NCBI GenBank assembly: GCA_964244585.1
Contig: CAXTJM010000016.1
Coordinates: 1 to 64,000, forward strand
DNA length: 64,000 nt
Direction of reading: 5' to 3'
Source of the DNA: LMUY01 sp964244585
GTDB taxonomy: Bacteria; Pseudomonadota; Alphaproteobacteria; Acetobacterales; Acetobacteraceae
The position numbers and the translations under genes were made by a program. The notes beneath the pieces were generated by a model. That model did not search any database and was not told where the DNA came from. It saw only the letters and a program-made list of their open reading frames with translations. Shown here in pieces: positions 17,100 to 26,717 of the stretch. Position 1 is the first letter of the stretch; every line of letters starts with the position of its first letter.

Positions 17100-20000
17100 C
17101 TATAACGGGTCGTTGAAAACGTAGCGCGCATAGACCAGGCCGGTGCCCTCGGTGAAGTTGCCCGACCGGTCGAAGCCGGCGCGCGCGCCGATATGCAGGT
17201 CGTTCGTCACGCGATAGTCGATGTCCGCATGCGCCCCGCCCGCCACGCCCGTGTCGTTAAACCCGGCAAAGCGCGTGGCCACGCCGGTGTTGGTCGTCGC
17301 CAACTGGTTCAACGCGGCCTGCTGGGACGGATCGTTCGGGAAAACCAGCGCGCTCTTGGCCCGGAAGGTCTGCACGCCGACCGACCCGCCGACCGAATAG
17401 CTGAGATCCGGCGTGACCTGTTGCTTGTAGTTGACCGGGATCAACGCGGCGAAGAATTGCTGCGGACTGAAGTAGCCGCCGCTGCCGAAGGAGAAGTTGT
17501 CGAGGTTCTTGTTGAAGGCGAAATATACCAGGTCGAGCCCGGTCCGGACCTCCTGGGTCGGCGTGGTCCAGACGGGAAGGTTAAACCCAGCCCCGGCCTC
17601 GACCTCGGTGTTGGACTTGACATGGTCGCCGACCAGCACGCCGCCGCCCGCACCCGCATAGTAGCTCACCGTGCCGACGGTCCCTTCGAGCTGGGCATGG
17701 CCGCGGTTGCGGGTCACGCCGCCCCAGTTCTCCCCCGTCAGCGGGTCGCGCTGGCCGGCATAGGACAGCAGGCTGTCCGTCACGGAACGGCGCTCGCCCA
17801 GCACGCGAAGGGTTAGGTTGTTGGTGATCCTGGGGGCGAACTCGACGCCGCCGATGATCTGGCTCTCTTTGAAGCCGATGGGCGAACTGCCGATGTCCGC
17901 GGAGACGAAATCGTACGAGTAGCCGACATCCAGCCCGGTGCCGTATGCCGACTGGTCCCTGCTCTTGCGGAAGGTCGTACCGGCCGGCGCCAACGGGTTG
18001 TTGCCGAACAGGGCTTCGTTGGCGGCGGAGATCTGTCCGGAGAACAAGGCGGTCGGCGTGACCTGAACCTTTAGCCGTCCATAGCCGTTCGGCGAGAAGC
18101 TGGCCTCCAGCGGGGCTTCGAGCGAGAAGAGCTGGGCGACGCCCTCGTTGCCCGACCGGCCGCGGAACACCAGCGAGCCTTCGGCCCGCGGCACCACATC
18201 TGCCGAGACCTGCTGGATGCTGCGGTCGATGTCGGCGGTCAGCGGATCGATCGGCTGGCGTTGCACCGCCGTCCCGCGCACACCGAGTATGCCACCCGGT
18301 GCGGAGTTCGGCTCATCCAGCGTCGGGGATGGCGAGGAACGGAACGGATTGCTGAAGTTTCCGGCGCCTGAATCGCCCGGCACGTCCTGCGTCACCTGGA
18401 TCGGTGTCGCCGGGACCGGCAGGGTGGCAGGCCGCCGGGTCGATCCCGGGGCCAGCGGCGCGTCATCGAGGCTGGTTGCCCCGTTCAACTGCGGCGCCCT
18501 TACGTCGTCGGCGGAAGCCGGCGGCAGGTACTGGGCATACCGCTCATACTCGCGCGTCACCGGCTCGGCGGCGGCGACGTCGGACACGGGCATCGGGGAC
18601 GCGTCGTTCGCGACGTCGCCCGGTATGTTCAGCGCATATTGCCGGCCGAGCAGCCAGGCATCCGGCATCACGCCGGACGCGTCCGAACTGCTGGGCGCAT
18701 CCAGTTGCTTGCTGCGAAGCGTCCGCGCGGTGCGCAATTCCGTCAGGGCCTGGCCGCTATGGCCTTGTGCCCGGGCGACGTTGGCCGACGCGACCCAGGC
18801 CAGCGGCTCGTCGGAGAACTCCTCCCGGGTTCTGGCGGCGACATCGGCGGCGCGCGCCGTGTTGCCGGCCGCCAGCGCCGCACTGATCAGCGCGATGCGC
18901 ACGTTCAGGCTGCTCGGATTGCGCTTGAGCAGTTCCTCGGTGATGGCCACCGCCTTGGCAGGCTGGCTGTGCGCCTCATAGAGCCGGGCGAGCGCCATGT
19001 TCAGGTCCGGGTTTTCCGGATCCCGCGCCAGCCGTGGCGCAAGCTCGTCATAGGCATCGGCAGTGTTGCCGCCATTGGCCAGGCGGTCGGCCGATATCAC
19101 GGCGGCATTGTCACGGACACCGGCCAGGTTGGTGCGCTCAAGCGGGTTGAGCCGGTCGGCCTGCAGCCCGGCGGTTACCAACTGGGCGTCGCGCGAGTAG
19201 CCGGCGGCGACCAGCATGCCGCCATAGGCGATACGCTGCGCCGGGAGAGGCGGCCGGCTGGCGTTGAGCGCCGTCCGGATCACCTCGCGGGCAGCCGGCT
19301 TGTCGTTGTCCTTGATCAGTTCCTGTGCGAACGCCACGCCGCGGTCGCCGGACGGATCCGGCTTCGCAGCCAGCAAGACCATGCGCCGGACCATCGCATC
19401 CCGGCTGCTCTGCGCCTTGGCATCGGCCACGTCGGTCGCGACGTCCGCCTGCATGGCAGCCCCCCGCATGGCCGGGCTGCGCCCGCCGGGCGGCAGGCGG
19501 TTGACCAGCGTGGTGACTAGCGGCCAATCCCTGGCACTCTCGGCGTAGTAGACACCGGCCTGCAACTGGTCGGCGGATGGTTTCGCCGCGGACAGCACCG
19601 GGCTCATGACCTCGCGTGCATCGCCGGCCTGGTCCTGCGCGAGCAAGGCCCGCGACAATTCGAGGCGAACCCAGGGGTCGGCCGGTGCGTCGGCAACGGC
19701 CGACCGCAGCAATGCGAGCCGGGCCGCCGGGTCGCTGGAGCTCCTCGCCTGTTCGACCAGTTGCTGCGCCCGGGTTCCGCCAACGGCGCCTCCGGTGACG
19801 CCGGCGCGGGCGAACACCTGCTGCGCCTCGTCTGCCTTGCCTTCGCGGGTCAGCACCCCTGCGAGCCCGGTCAGCGCCGCGACGTTCTTTGGCTGGCTGC
19901 GAAGCACCGTGCGGAACGACGCCTCGGCCTCCGGCAGCTTGCCCGCGCGGGCCTGGATGTCGCCGAGCTGCAGGTAGTTGCCGAGGTTGGGTCGGTTGCC

Positions 20001-21224
20001 CATCAGGCGGCGGAGGGTGGCCTCGGCAGCGGCATACTCGCCCCGCCTGGTGAGCACGCCCACCTGTTCGTAGCCGCGACGGATTGCGGCGCCGCCATCG
20101 CCGCCTCCCCCAACCACGCCGCCGCGGTTGCCGCTGGCCAATGCGGCCGAGTCCAGCCCCACCGCACTCAGGAGTTCCTCCTTCCGGTCGGGCGCCAGAG
20201 CGATGGCCTTGTCGATCAGGCCCTTCGCATCCGCCATGCGGCCTTGCTGCTTGCGGATCAAGGCCAGCATGGCCAGCGAGTCGACATCGTTGGGGTTGTA
20301 GGAGAGTGCCGTATTGAAGTTCTTCTCGGCTTCGGCCGTCTGCTTGTCGCCGAGCGCGTCGTAGCCCGCCAGGCGCGACCGTATGCCGGTATCGGGAATC
20401 GTGCGCGTCAGCTCGGTCTTCTTCGAGTCGAGTTCCGCATCGGACGGGTTCTGCTTCAGGTAGGCGTTGAGCTGGGCCTGGGTCCGGTCATCGTCGCTGG
20501 ACCAGATCAGCGCCTGCCGCCAGGCGGCGACGGCCTGTTGGCGGATCGACGGAAGCTGCGACAGCGCGGCCAACCGATCCACGCCGTCGGCACGCGTCCC
20601 TTCGTGGTAGGTGAGCGCCTGCGCGAAGGCGAGCTGCGTGCGCAGGTCCTGCGGATTGGACCGGACCTGCGCTGCCAAGCCCTCGCGCGCGGCATCCCAG
20701 TTCCCGTCGGTCGACGCAAGCGTCTGATAGTATTCGGCCGCCAAGGAGGGCGGCGGCGTCTGGCTCTTGAACGCCCTGCGATAGGCCGCAATGGCGTCGG
20801 CCGGTTTGCCGGCTTGTGCAAGGCGGCGTGCATCCGCAAGGGCCGCATTGTCCAGCGGGCCGGCACGGAGAACCTGTTGGATGCTCTCGATACGGGGATC
20901 GTCCGGCCGGACCGCCCGCAGCTTGCCCAGGGCCGCCAGGGCGACCTGCTGGTTCCCCCGCTCCGCTGCCGCCTGGGCCTGCGCTGCCAACGCGTCCGGA
21001 TTGCGCGGGTCGAGCGTCAGGACGCGCGTCAGCGCCTCGTCCGCACGTTGCGAGTCGTCCTTGCCGCGCCAGTAATTGGCCTGGTCGAGCAGCACCCGGA
21101 TCGCATCCGCGGTGCTGGCCTGGGTCGTCGGCGAGGCAGGGTCCTGGGCCCGCGCCGCCACCATCGGGATCACCGTGGCGGAGGCAAGAAGCAGCAGGCG
21201 GAAAGCCGGGGGATACGGTCTCAT
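17100..21224 (-). CDS. bcsC: Cellulose synthase outer-membrane export protein
   Basis: BcsC forms the outer-membrane channel for cellulose, with a periplasmic TPR scaffold. The ATG at 21224 gives 1374 residues with a signal peptide (PPAFRLLLLASATVIPMVAARA). Tetratricopeptide repeats fill most of residues 40-900, for example NPDALAAQAQAAAERGNQQ and NPNDVDSLAMLALIRKQQGR. A Pro/Ser-rich linker with VPATPIQVTQDVPG follows at about 960-1010. The last 330 residues are the BcsC-type beta-barrel (QPIDPLTADIDRSIQQVSAD, then many alternating strands) ending YARYVFNDPL. It starts 11 bases after the bcsAB stop with an AGGAAA ribosome site, so the genes are co-transcribed. The length is slightly above the common 1150-1330. 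Confidence 0.93.
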   Translation of the reverse strand: MRPYPPAFRLLLLASATVIPMVAARAQDPASPTTQASTADAIRVLLDQANYWRGKDDSQRADEALTRVLTLDPRNPDALAAQAQAAAERGNQQVALAALGKLRAVRPDDPRIESIQQVLRAGPLDNAALADARRLAQAGKPADAIAAYRRAFKSQTPPPSLAAEYYQTLASTDGNWDAAREGLAAQVRSNPQDLRTQLAFAQALTYHEGTRADGVDRLAALSQLPSIRQQAVAAWRQALIWSSDDDRTQAQLNAYLKQNPSDAELDSKKTELTRTIPDTGIRSRLAGYDALGDKQTAEAEKNFNTALSYNPNDVDSLAMLALIRKQQGRMADAKGLIDKAIALAPDRKEELLSAVGLDSAALASGNRGGVVGGGGDGGAAIRRGYEQVGVLTRRGEYAAAEATLRRLMGNRPNLGNYLQLGDIQARAGKLPEAEASFRTVLRSQPKNVAALTGLAGVLTREGKADEAQQVFARAGVTGGAVGGTRAQQLVEQARSSSDPAARLALLRSAVADAPADPWVRLELSRALLAQDQAGDAREVMSPVLSAAKPSADQLQAGVYYAESARDWPLVTTLVNRLPPGGRSPAMRGAAMQADVATDVADAKAQSSRDAMVRRMVLLAAKPDPSGDRGVAFAQELIKDNDKPAAREVIRTALNASRPPLPAQRIAYGGMLVAAGYSRDAQLVTAGLQADRLNPLERTNLAGVRDNAAVISADRLANGGNTADAYDELAPRLARDPENPDLNMALARLYEAHSQPAKAVAITEELLKRNPSSLNVRIALISAALAAGNTARAADVAARTREEFSDEPLAWVASANVARAQGHSGQALTELRTARTLRSKQLDAPSSSDASGVMPDAWLLGRQYALNIPGDVANDASPMPVSDVAAAEPVTREYERYAQYLPPASADDVRAPQLNGATSLDDAPLAPGSTRRPATLPVPATPIQVTQDVPGDSGAGNFSNPFRSSPSPTLDEPNSAPGGILGVRGTAVQRQPIDPLTADIDRSIQQVSADVVPRAEGSLVFRGRSGNEGVAQLFSLEAPLEASFSPNGYGRLKVQVTPTALFSGQISAANEALFGNNPLAPAGTTFRKSRDQSAYGTGLDVGYSYDFVSADIGSSPIGFKESQIIGGVEFAPRITNNLTLRVLGERRSVTDSLLSYAGQRDPLTGENWGGVTRNRGHAQLEGTVGTVSYYAGAGGGVLVGDHVKSNTEVEAGAGFNLPVWTTPTQEVRTGLDLVYFAFNKNLDNFSFGSGGYFSPQQFFAALIPVNYKQQVTPDLSYSVGGSVGVQTFRAKSALVFPNDPSQQAALNQLATTNTGVATRFAGFNDTGVAGGAHADIDYRVTNDLHIGARAGFDRSGNFTEGTGLVYARYVFNDPL

Positions 21225-21235
21225 AGACAGTTTCC

Positions 21236-24200
21236 TCAGAGACGCCGGGTCGGGATCGTGCGGGTGCGCAGGGCCGCCCGGCGACGCAGCGCGAAGAAGT
21301 AGAAGATCGCGACCAATAGGCAGCCGATGATCAGCACGCCCACGATGCCGAGCGGCGAGTCGCGCAGGTACCACGATGGGTAGAGCCAGAACGGCAGGGT
21401 GCCCGCCGTGTATTGGCTGCCCACCCGGTAGGAAGTGAACCGGCCGCCGGCGAGCAACGACAAGTCACCCTGGATCAGCGGTGCCTGATCCGGGTCCCGC
21501 AACGTCGTGACGATCGCCTCCACCGCCGGCGCTGCGCCGCCCAGCAGCGCCACCACGCTGCGGTTGCCGTTCAGCGGGCTTTGTGCCCCGACCATCGCCG
21601 CGGTGTCGGTCCCGACGCTGGCGTTGAGGACCGTGGTCGCGCGCGCCCGGTCCTCCCGGGTGGGATCGCCGAACAGGCGGCGGACGCTGTCGAGTCCGCC
21701 GGACGTGCCCACCGCCAGCCGGTTCCCGTTCACCTGATAGGGGGAGTTCTTCAGCAGGTCCGCAGCGGGACCCAGGCGGGAGATGGTCCCCATCAGGAGC
21801 AGGTTGCGGTCGGATACGCTGTTGAGCGCCTCCGGCTTGACCACGACGTGGCGGATCACGGGATAGCCGGTCAACGAGCCGATCCGCCCCATCATGTCGA
21901 GGTAGGCGCCCACCTCCACCGGATTGGGTTGCGACGGCAGCACGACTGCGGTCTCGGACAGGTCCGCCATCCGCGTGAACGGAAAGCCCGAGCTGACGAA
22001 GTATGCGAGGTTCGGCAGTTCCGCGAAACGGTAGGCGCGGCTGATGTCGATCGTGCTGTCCGGGTCGACCGCCATGCGCACGTCCTGGGGCACAGCGACG
22101 CAGTCCCCCCGGTGCAGCGGCCGCGTGTCGAAGAAGAACTGCAGGTCGTTCTGGCCAAACACGTCATAGGCCGGCACGTCGACGCGGGACGTGGGCTCCG
22201 TCACGCCGAAGTTGAACAGGCGGGAGAACCAGGAGGCGCCGCGCGACGGCTCGGCCGCCAGCGGCAGGCTGGAGAGGTACAGGTCGTTGATCCCGACATC
22301 GAGGCGGGAGACCGCCAGGTCCTCGATCGGGCCGGGAGGGGCACGGTAGCGAAGATCCATAGGAAAGGCCCGGTTGCGCCAGGTGTACAGGTCGGGAGCG
22401 GTGCGGAACGGCACGCGCATCGTGCCGGGCACGTAGCCCGACCCCTGCAGCTCCGAGGCATCGACAAGTTCGCCGAACTTCACCGCCCGGTCGGACGGGA
22501 TCCATGCCGGCGCATCATAGGCGATCCGCCGCGGGACGTCCGGCACCACGACCGTCGAGGCATCGCCCGACAGGGTCCTGCTGCCGAGCGTCAACGAGGT
22601 GGCCGCGGCAACCGCCTCCGCGCCCGTCCGCCCGGCGATCACCAGCAGGGAGGAGCTCGGATCGTTGGGGTTCGGCACCACCGCCAAGGTGGGGCCGTTC
22701 AGTGGCGGCAACGTGATGCTGGAGGGACGGTCGGCGCCGCTGACCACTACCACGGCATTACCCTCCGCCGGCGCATCGCCCACCACCGGGAAAGTCGCGC
22801 CGCGGAAATCGGCCAACTGGCCGAACCAGGAGGATACGATGCCGGCCGTCTGCAACGACTCGTTGGACGGGTTGGCCGGCAGCACGAACGGCAGCGACAG
22901 CATGGTCTTCTCGTGCGGATCGAAGAACGGCAGCGGCAGGCGCGATAGGTCGCGCTGCGGCGGCAACCGCTCCAGCGTCAGCGTCAGCGTGGAGGTGTCG
23001 GAAATCGTCGACCAAAGCAGGCCGCTGAGCGGATCGTTGCATTCCGGCGTGTAGCGGCCGGTGAAGCGGAAGTTGAGCCTGTTGTTGTCCTGGAAGAACA
23101 CCGGGCTAATCGGCAACTCGAAATTCTCGAACCGAGGCTGGTCGCGGTTGACCGGTATCGTGCCGACATACTGCTCGTTCATCGTCACGGTGACGTTGCT
23201 GAATTCCGGGATCAAGGCAGGCGACATGGCGCCGGACAGGTTCAGCGTGGCCGCGGTGACGACCTCGTCGGCACGGATACCAAACTGCACGCCCTGCAAC
23301 TCGCTCGTGCCCCGCAGGGTCAACGGGCCGAGCGCCCCGAGCTGGTGCAGCGTCAGGACCAGTTGACGGGTCTGGGCCGCGCCGGCGCCCACGGCTGGCG
23401 TGAAGGATGCGGGCTGCGCCGTTTGGGCGGGTTGCGGGACCAAGCCGGCATTTCCGACGCCGGGCAGCGGCGGCGGCGATGCGTCCGAGGTGGCGGGCGG
23501 TGCGGCAGGTGCGGCGGCCGGGGCGGACACGGGCTGCCCGACCGGCGTGCCGAGCAGGCCCGGAACACGCGGCGGCGTCGCGCTCAGCGCCGGTGCGCTG
23601 TTTGGGACCGGGCGGATGACGAACCCGCCAGGCTGGGAACCCTGGGACACCGTGGCCTGGGAATGCGCCGCGGCAGGAACCAGCATCAGGGCGATGGCCG
23701 CGGCCGTCCCGACCAACTGGCGGCGGCCGGGTGCCGCCGGGCCGCTGCCGGTGGGGCGACGCGGCGCGCGGTCCGGCGCGCGGAACAACCCCCGGATGCT
23801 GACCAGAACGCGATAGAGGCTGGCAAGGGGACGATCCACCGGATAGGCGCTCCAATCGGTCCAGGCATCGGCCCGGCCAAATACCACTTGAACGATCGCC
23901 GCCTCGTCGGCGACGCTCGCCGGCTGGAAGCTCACTTGCAGGAACCGCTGCTCCCAGCGGAGCAGGCGCGCCGGGATGAGCACCGGCTCGCCGCCGATGA
24001 CAAACTCGAACTGCACCAATGCCCCGTCGGTCACGCCGAGCGGACGCTCCGCCACCACGGAACTGCCGCCCTGCGACAAGTCCTGCGTGATGCCGCTCAC
24101 CGCGCGGCCATCCGGCAACAGGACCGAGACCGGCACGGTGGCGCGCACGCGTGCCCGGGTGCGCATCTGGCGCGTCTCGCGTCCGACAGCGAGCGCCGCC

Positions 24201-25876
24201 ATCACGGTCAGCAGCGAGAAGCCACCCCAGATCGTATTCAGCAGAAGAGCCTGGAAGGTCAGCTGCTCGGTATGGAAGAACAGCATCCCGACCAGGCCGC
24301 GGATCACGCCCGCCACCAGGAAGAAGGCGAGGATCAGGTTGGGATAGACGGCGCCAAGGTCGAAATAGCCGTTCTCGAGCAGGCCGCCCTTGTTCGTCAC
24401 GTTGAACTTGCCGCGCCGGGGGGCGAACAACGTCACCATCGTGACCCGCACCAGGAACAGCGCCAGCACCGTCTCGTAGATTTCCGACCAGAACGAGTGC
24501 CGATTGTTGCGTTGCAGGCGCGAATTGGTCGCCACCGAGTGGAAGATGTGCGGCAACGCATACGAGACGATCGCCAACGGCGACGCCGCGATGATGTTCA
24601 GGCCAAACAACAGGAACGCCAATGGCGCGGTAAGAAACACCACGCGTGGCAGGGCGAAGAAGAAATGCCCCATTGCCTGGAGGTAGCAAACCCGCTGGCC
24701 CAGCGTCAGGCCGGGTCCGAACATCGGGTTGTCCAGGCGGAAGATCTGGATCATCCCGCGTGCCCAGCGGATGCGCTGGCCGATATGCAGGATCAGCCGT
24801 TCGGTCGCCAAGCCCGCGGCGAGCGGCAGGCGCAGATAGGCGCTGTCCCAGCCGCGACGATGCATCTTCAGCATCGTGTGCGCGTCCTCGGTCACCGTCT
24901 CCACGGCGAAGCCGCCGATCTCCTCCAGGGCGGCACGGCGCAGCACGGCGCAGGAGCCGCAGAAGAAGGTGGAGTTCCAGTAGTCGTTGGCGTCCTGCAC
25001 CAGGCCATAGAACATGTTGCCCTCGGCCGGCACCCGGGTGCCGGCAGCCAGGTTCCGCTGGAACGGGTCGGGCGAGTAGAAATGGTGCGGGGTCTGCACG
25101 AGCGCGTTGCGCGGCTCGGCAACCATCCAGCCCATCGTCATCTGGAGGAAGGCGCGCGTCGGGATATGGTCGCTGTCGAACACCGCGATGAACTCGCCGT
25201 CGGTCTGCGCCAGCGCGTTGTTGAGGTTGCCCGCCTTGGCATGCAGGTTGTTCGAGCGGGTGATGTAGCCAATGCCGCATTCGGCGGCGAACTCGCGGAA
25301 CTCCTCGCGGCGGCCGTCATCCAGCAGGTAGACGCGGATCTTCTCAGGCGGCCAGTCGATCGCCATGCAGCCCAGCACGGTGGCGCGGACGATCGACATC
25401 GGCTCGTTATAGGTCGGGACATACACGTCGACCGTCGGCCACAACGCGAACTCGTCCGGCATCGGGATCGGCCGGCGCTCCAGCGGCCACAATGTCTGCA
25501 CATAGCCCAGCACGAGCACGATGATCGCGTAGCACTCCGCGACGGCCAGCCCGATGCCGAGCAACAGCTCGATGATGCTGGCGAAGTCCAGCGTCTCCGT
25601 CACCCGCCAGAAGATGTAGCGCAGCGATATCGCCAGGCTGAGGATGACCAGGAAAACAGACACATATCGATTCTTGAAGCGATTCGCGACGAGGAACACG
25701 ATCGCCGAAGTCACCGCGAGGATCGCTTGCTGGCGCGGCTCCAACTGGACCGTCGCCACCGCGATGATCAGCGCCAGGCCGAGGATGCCGCAGACGACGT
25801 CGATGATCCGGCTCAGCACGCTGCTATGCGACACCCCTTGCCAGCGTGCCCGCCGAACTCGAACCGTCTCACTCAT
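21236..25876 (-). CDS. bcsAB: Fused cellulose synthase catalytic and regulatory subunits (BcsA-BcsB)
   Basis: 1546-residue fusion of the inner-membrane synthase BcsA (about 1-700) and periplasmic BcsB (about 740-1546). This is the same type of fusion as the Komagataeibacter AcsAB protein, and about the same length. Glycosyltransferase 2 motifs are LLDD at 184-187, FDSD at 233-236, TED at 329-331 and QRIRW at 367-371. The PilZ domain for c-di-GMP has RxxxR (Arg572/Arg576) and DLSQGG at 599-604, so allosteric activation by c-di-GMP is expected. A second signal-like hydrophobic segment (720-740) precedes the BcsB part. BcsB ends in a membrane anchor (GIVGVLIIGCLLVAIFYFFA) and a basic tail. The start ATG at 25876 has GAGGGAAA upstream. 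Confidence 0.96.
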   Translation of the reverse strand: MSETVRVRRARWQGVSHSSVLSRIIDVVCGILGLALIIAVATVQLEPRQQAILAVTSAIVFLVANRFKNRYVSVFLVILSLAISLRYIFWRVTETLDFASIIELLLGIGLAVAECYAIIVLVLGYVQTLWPLERRPIPMPDEFALWPTVDVYVPTYNEPMSIVRATVLGCMAIDWPPEKIRVYLLDDGRREEFREFAAECGIGYITRSNNLHAKAGNLNNALAQTDGEFIAVFDSDHIPTRAFLQMTMGWMVAEPRNALVQTPHHFYSPDPFQRNLAAGTRVPAEGNMFYGLVQDANDYWNSTFFCGSCAVLRRAALEEIGGFAVETVTEDAHTMLKMHRRGWDSAYLRLPLAAGLATERLILHIGQRIRWARGMIQIFRLDNPMFGPGLTLGQRVCYLQAMGHFFFALPRVVFLTAPLAFLLFGLNIIAASPLAIVSYALPHIFHSVATNSRLQRNNRHSFWSEIYETVLALFLVRVTMVTLFAPRRGKFNVTNKGGLLENGYFDLGAVYPNLILAFFLVAGVIRGLVGMLFFHTEQLTFQALLLNTIWGGFSLLTVMAALAVGRETRQMRTRARVRATVPVSVLLPDGRAVSGITQDLSQGGSSVVAERPLGVTDGALVQFEFVIGGEPVLIPARLLRWEQRFLQVSFQPASVADEAAIVQVVFGRADAWTDWSAYPVDRPLASLYRVLVSIRGLFRAPDRAPRRPTGSGPAAPGRRQLVGTAAAIALMLVPAAAHSQATVSQGSQPGGFVIRPVPNSAPALSATPPRVPGLLGTPVGQPVSAPAAAPAAPPATSDASPPPLPGVGNAGLVPQPAQTAQPASFTPAVGAGAAQTRQLVLTLHQLGALGPLTLRGTSELQGVQFGIRADEVVTAATLNLSGAMSPALIPEFSNVTVTMNEQYVGTIPVNRDQPRFENFELPISPVFFQDNNRLNFRFTGRYTPECNDPLSGLLWSTISDTSTLTLTLERLPPQRDLSRLPLPFFDPHEKTMLSLPFVLPANPSNESLQTAGIVSSWFGQLADFRGATFPVVGDAPAEGNAVVVVSGADRPSSITLPPLNGPTLAVVPNPNDPSSSLLVIAGRTGAEAVAAATSLTLGSRTLSGDASTVVVPDVPRRIAYDAPAWIPSDRAVKFGELVDASELQGSGYVPGTMRVPFRTAPDLYTWRNRAFPMDLRYRAPPGPIEDLAVSRLDVGINDLYLSSLPLAAEPSRGASWFSRLFNFGVTEPTSRVDVPAYDVFGQNDLQFFFDTRPLHRGDCVAVPQDVRMAVDPDSTIDISRAYRFAELPNLAYFVSSGFPFTRMADLSETAVVLPSQPNPVEVGAYLDMMGRIGSLTGYPVIRHVVVKPEALNSVSDRNLLLMGTISRLGPAADLLKNSPYQVNGNRLAVGTSGGLDSVRRLFGDPTREDRARATTVLNASVGTDTAAMVGAQSPLNGNRSVVALLGGAAPAVEAIVTTLRDPDQAPLIQGDLSLLAGGRFTSYRVGSQYTAGTLPFWLYPSWYLRDSPLGIVGVLIIGCLLVAIFYFFALRRRAALRTRTIPTRRL

Positions 25877-26083
25877 CGCAACAATTTCCCTCGTACGGCA
25901 CGGGTGCGAATTAGCGCAAGCATCATTTCTGCGCGAACGATTTTTATCATCTGTACACCCGAAGGGGCAGACTCCGGTGGTGAAACGCGCGGTAAGCACA
26001 CCAGCTGTTGCAGCCGTGCCACAAAGCAACACACACCAAATGTGGTATGGCGGGGTCTGCCTAGCGGTGCGTGCCGTCTTCCG
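25877..26083 (-). other. 207-base leader between bcsH and bcsAB
   Basis: The only sizeable gap inside the cellulose operon. It is richer in A/T than its surroundings. It contains an imperfect hairpin at 25950-25971 (TCTG...CAGA arms around CCC-TTC-GGG), next to an A-rich stretch on the minus strand. There is no U-run typical of an intrinsic terminator. It may hold an internal promoter or an mRNA processing site for the synthase cistron, but no convincing -35/-10 pair is visible. Confidence 0.3.
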
Positions 26084-26704
26084 TCAGGACCCGGCTAGGA
26101 ACGCGAACACGTCTGCCAGGCTGCTGGGCGATTGGGCGACGCCCGGCCGTGACGAAGATGGCGGAATCGGTTGCGGCGCGGACGCGCGGACCAATCCGGC
26201 AGCGGCAAGCGGGACTGTGGCCACGAGGGGTGGCGCGGAGCGTGTTGCCGGCACCGGCGCAACGACGGGCGAAGCAGCAGAAGGGTAGCCGTCCGCGGGC
26301 ATCAGGGAAGGTGGCGAGCTGGTGGATGCATCGAATGGCCGGACCGGCGCGGTGGTGACCGGCGCGGCCCATTCGGCCAACGGACGTGGCGGCGGCGCAA
26401 CCGTCGAGCTCGACGGAAACAGCGGCGCGGGCCGCGTGGCCGAGGCCACGGCCGGCATCGGACGCGGGACCGAACCCGCCGGAGGAAGCATTTCAGGCGC
26501 GCTCACCGGCTCGTCCTGCCGGGTCATTCCTGCCACCGGCTCCGTCTCGCCCACGACCGGGGAGGCCAGCGGCGCCACGACGGCCGGGCGCTGCGCGGGG
26601 ATGTTGGACAACCTGGTCTGGGCCTGGCCGAAGCTGTGGTATCGGATCGAGGGCGCACCGAACGCGGCAAGGGCCTTTGTCACGTCGTTGGCGTCGTCAC
26701 TCAT
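26084..26704 (-). CDS. bcsH: Short BcsH/CcpA-like cellulose-complementing protein
   Basis: 206-residue Pro/Ala/Ser-rich protein in the position of the cellulose-complementing factor (BcsH, CcpAx) between bcsZ and bcsA. The N-terminus (VTKALAAFGAPSIRYHSFGQ, from residue 8) resembles the start of CcpA, where a L-R-S-F-G...Y motif occurs. The C-terminus SLADVFAFLAGS matches the short terminal motif (x-M-A-E-V-F-x-x-L-G-G) of that family and of the BcsO/BcsP proline-rich proteins. The middle is low-complexity and probably disordered. CcpA organises synthase complexes and is needed for crystalline cellulose in Komagataeibacter; this version is clearly shorter than the roughly 350-residue form. Start ATG 26704 has GGAG six bases upstream. 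The family assignment rests on short motifs plus position. Confidence 0.72.
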   Translation of the reverse strand: MSDDANDVTKALAAFGAPSIRYHSFGQAQTRLSNIPAQRPAVVAPLASPVVGETEPVAGMTRQDEPVSAPEMLPPAGSVPRPMPAVASATRPAPLFPSSSTVAPPPRPLAEWAAPVTTAPVRPFDASTSSPPSLMPADGYPSAASPVVAPVPATRSAPPLVATVPLAAAGLVRASAPQPIPPSSSRPGVAQSPSSLADVFAFLAGS

Positions 26705-26717
26705 GCAGGTCTCCAGC

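Noticed and set aside
19761..21302. A 513-codon plus-strand frame opposite bcsC
   Set aside because: Antisense to well-formed TPR repeats and rich in Arg/Gly/Leu without motifs.
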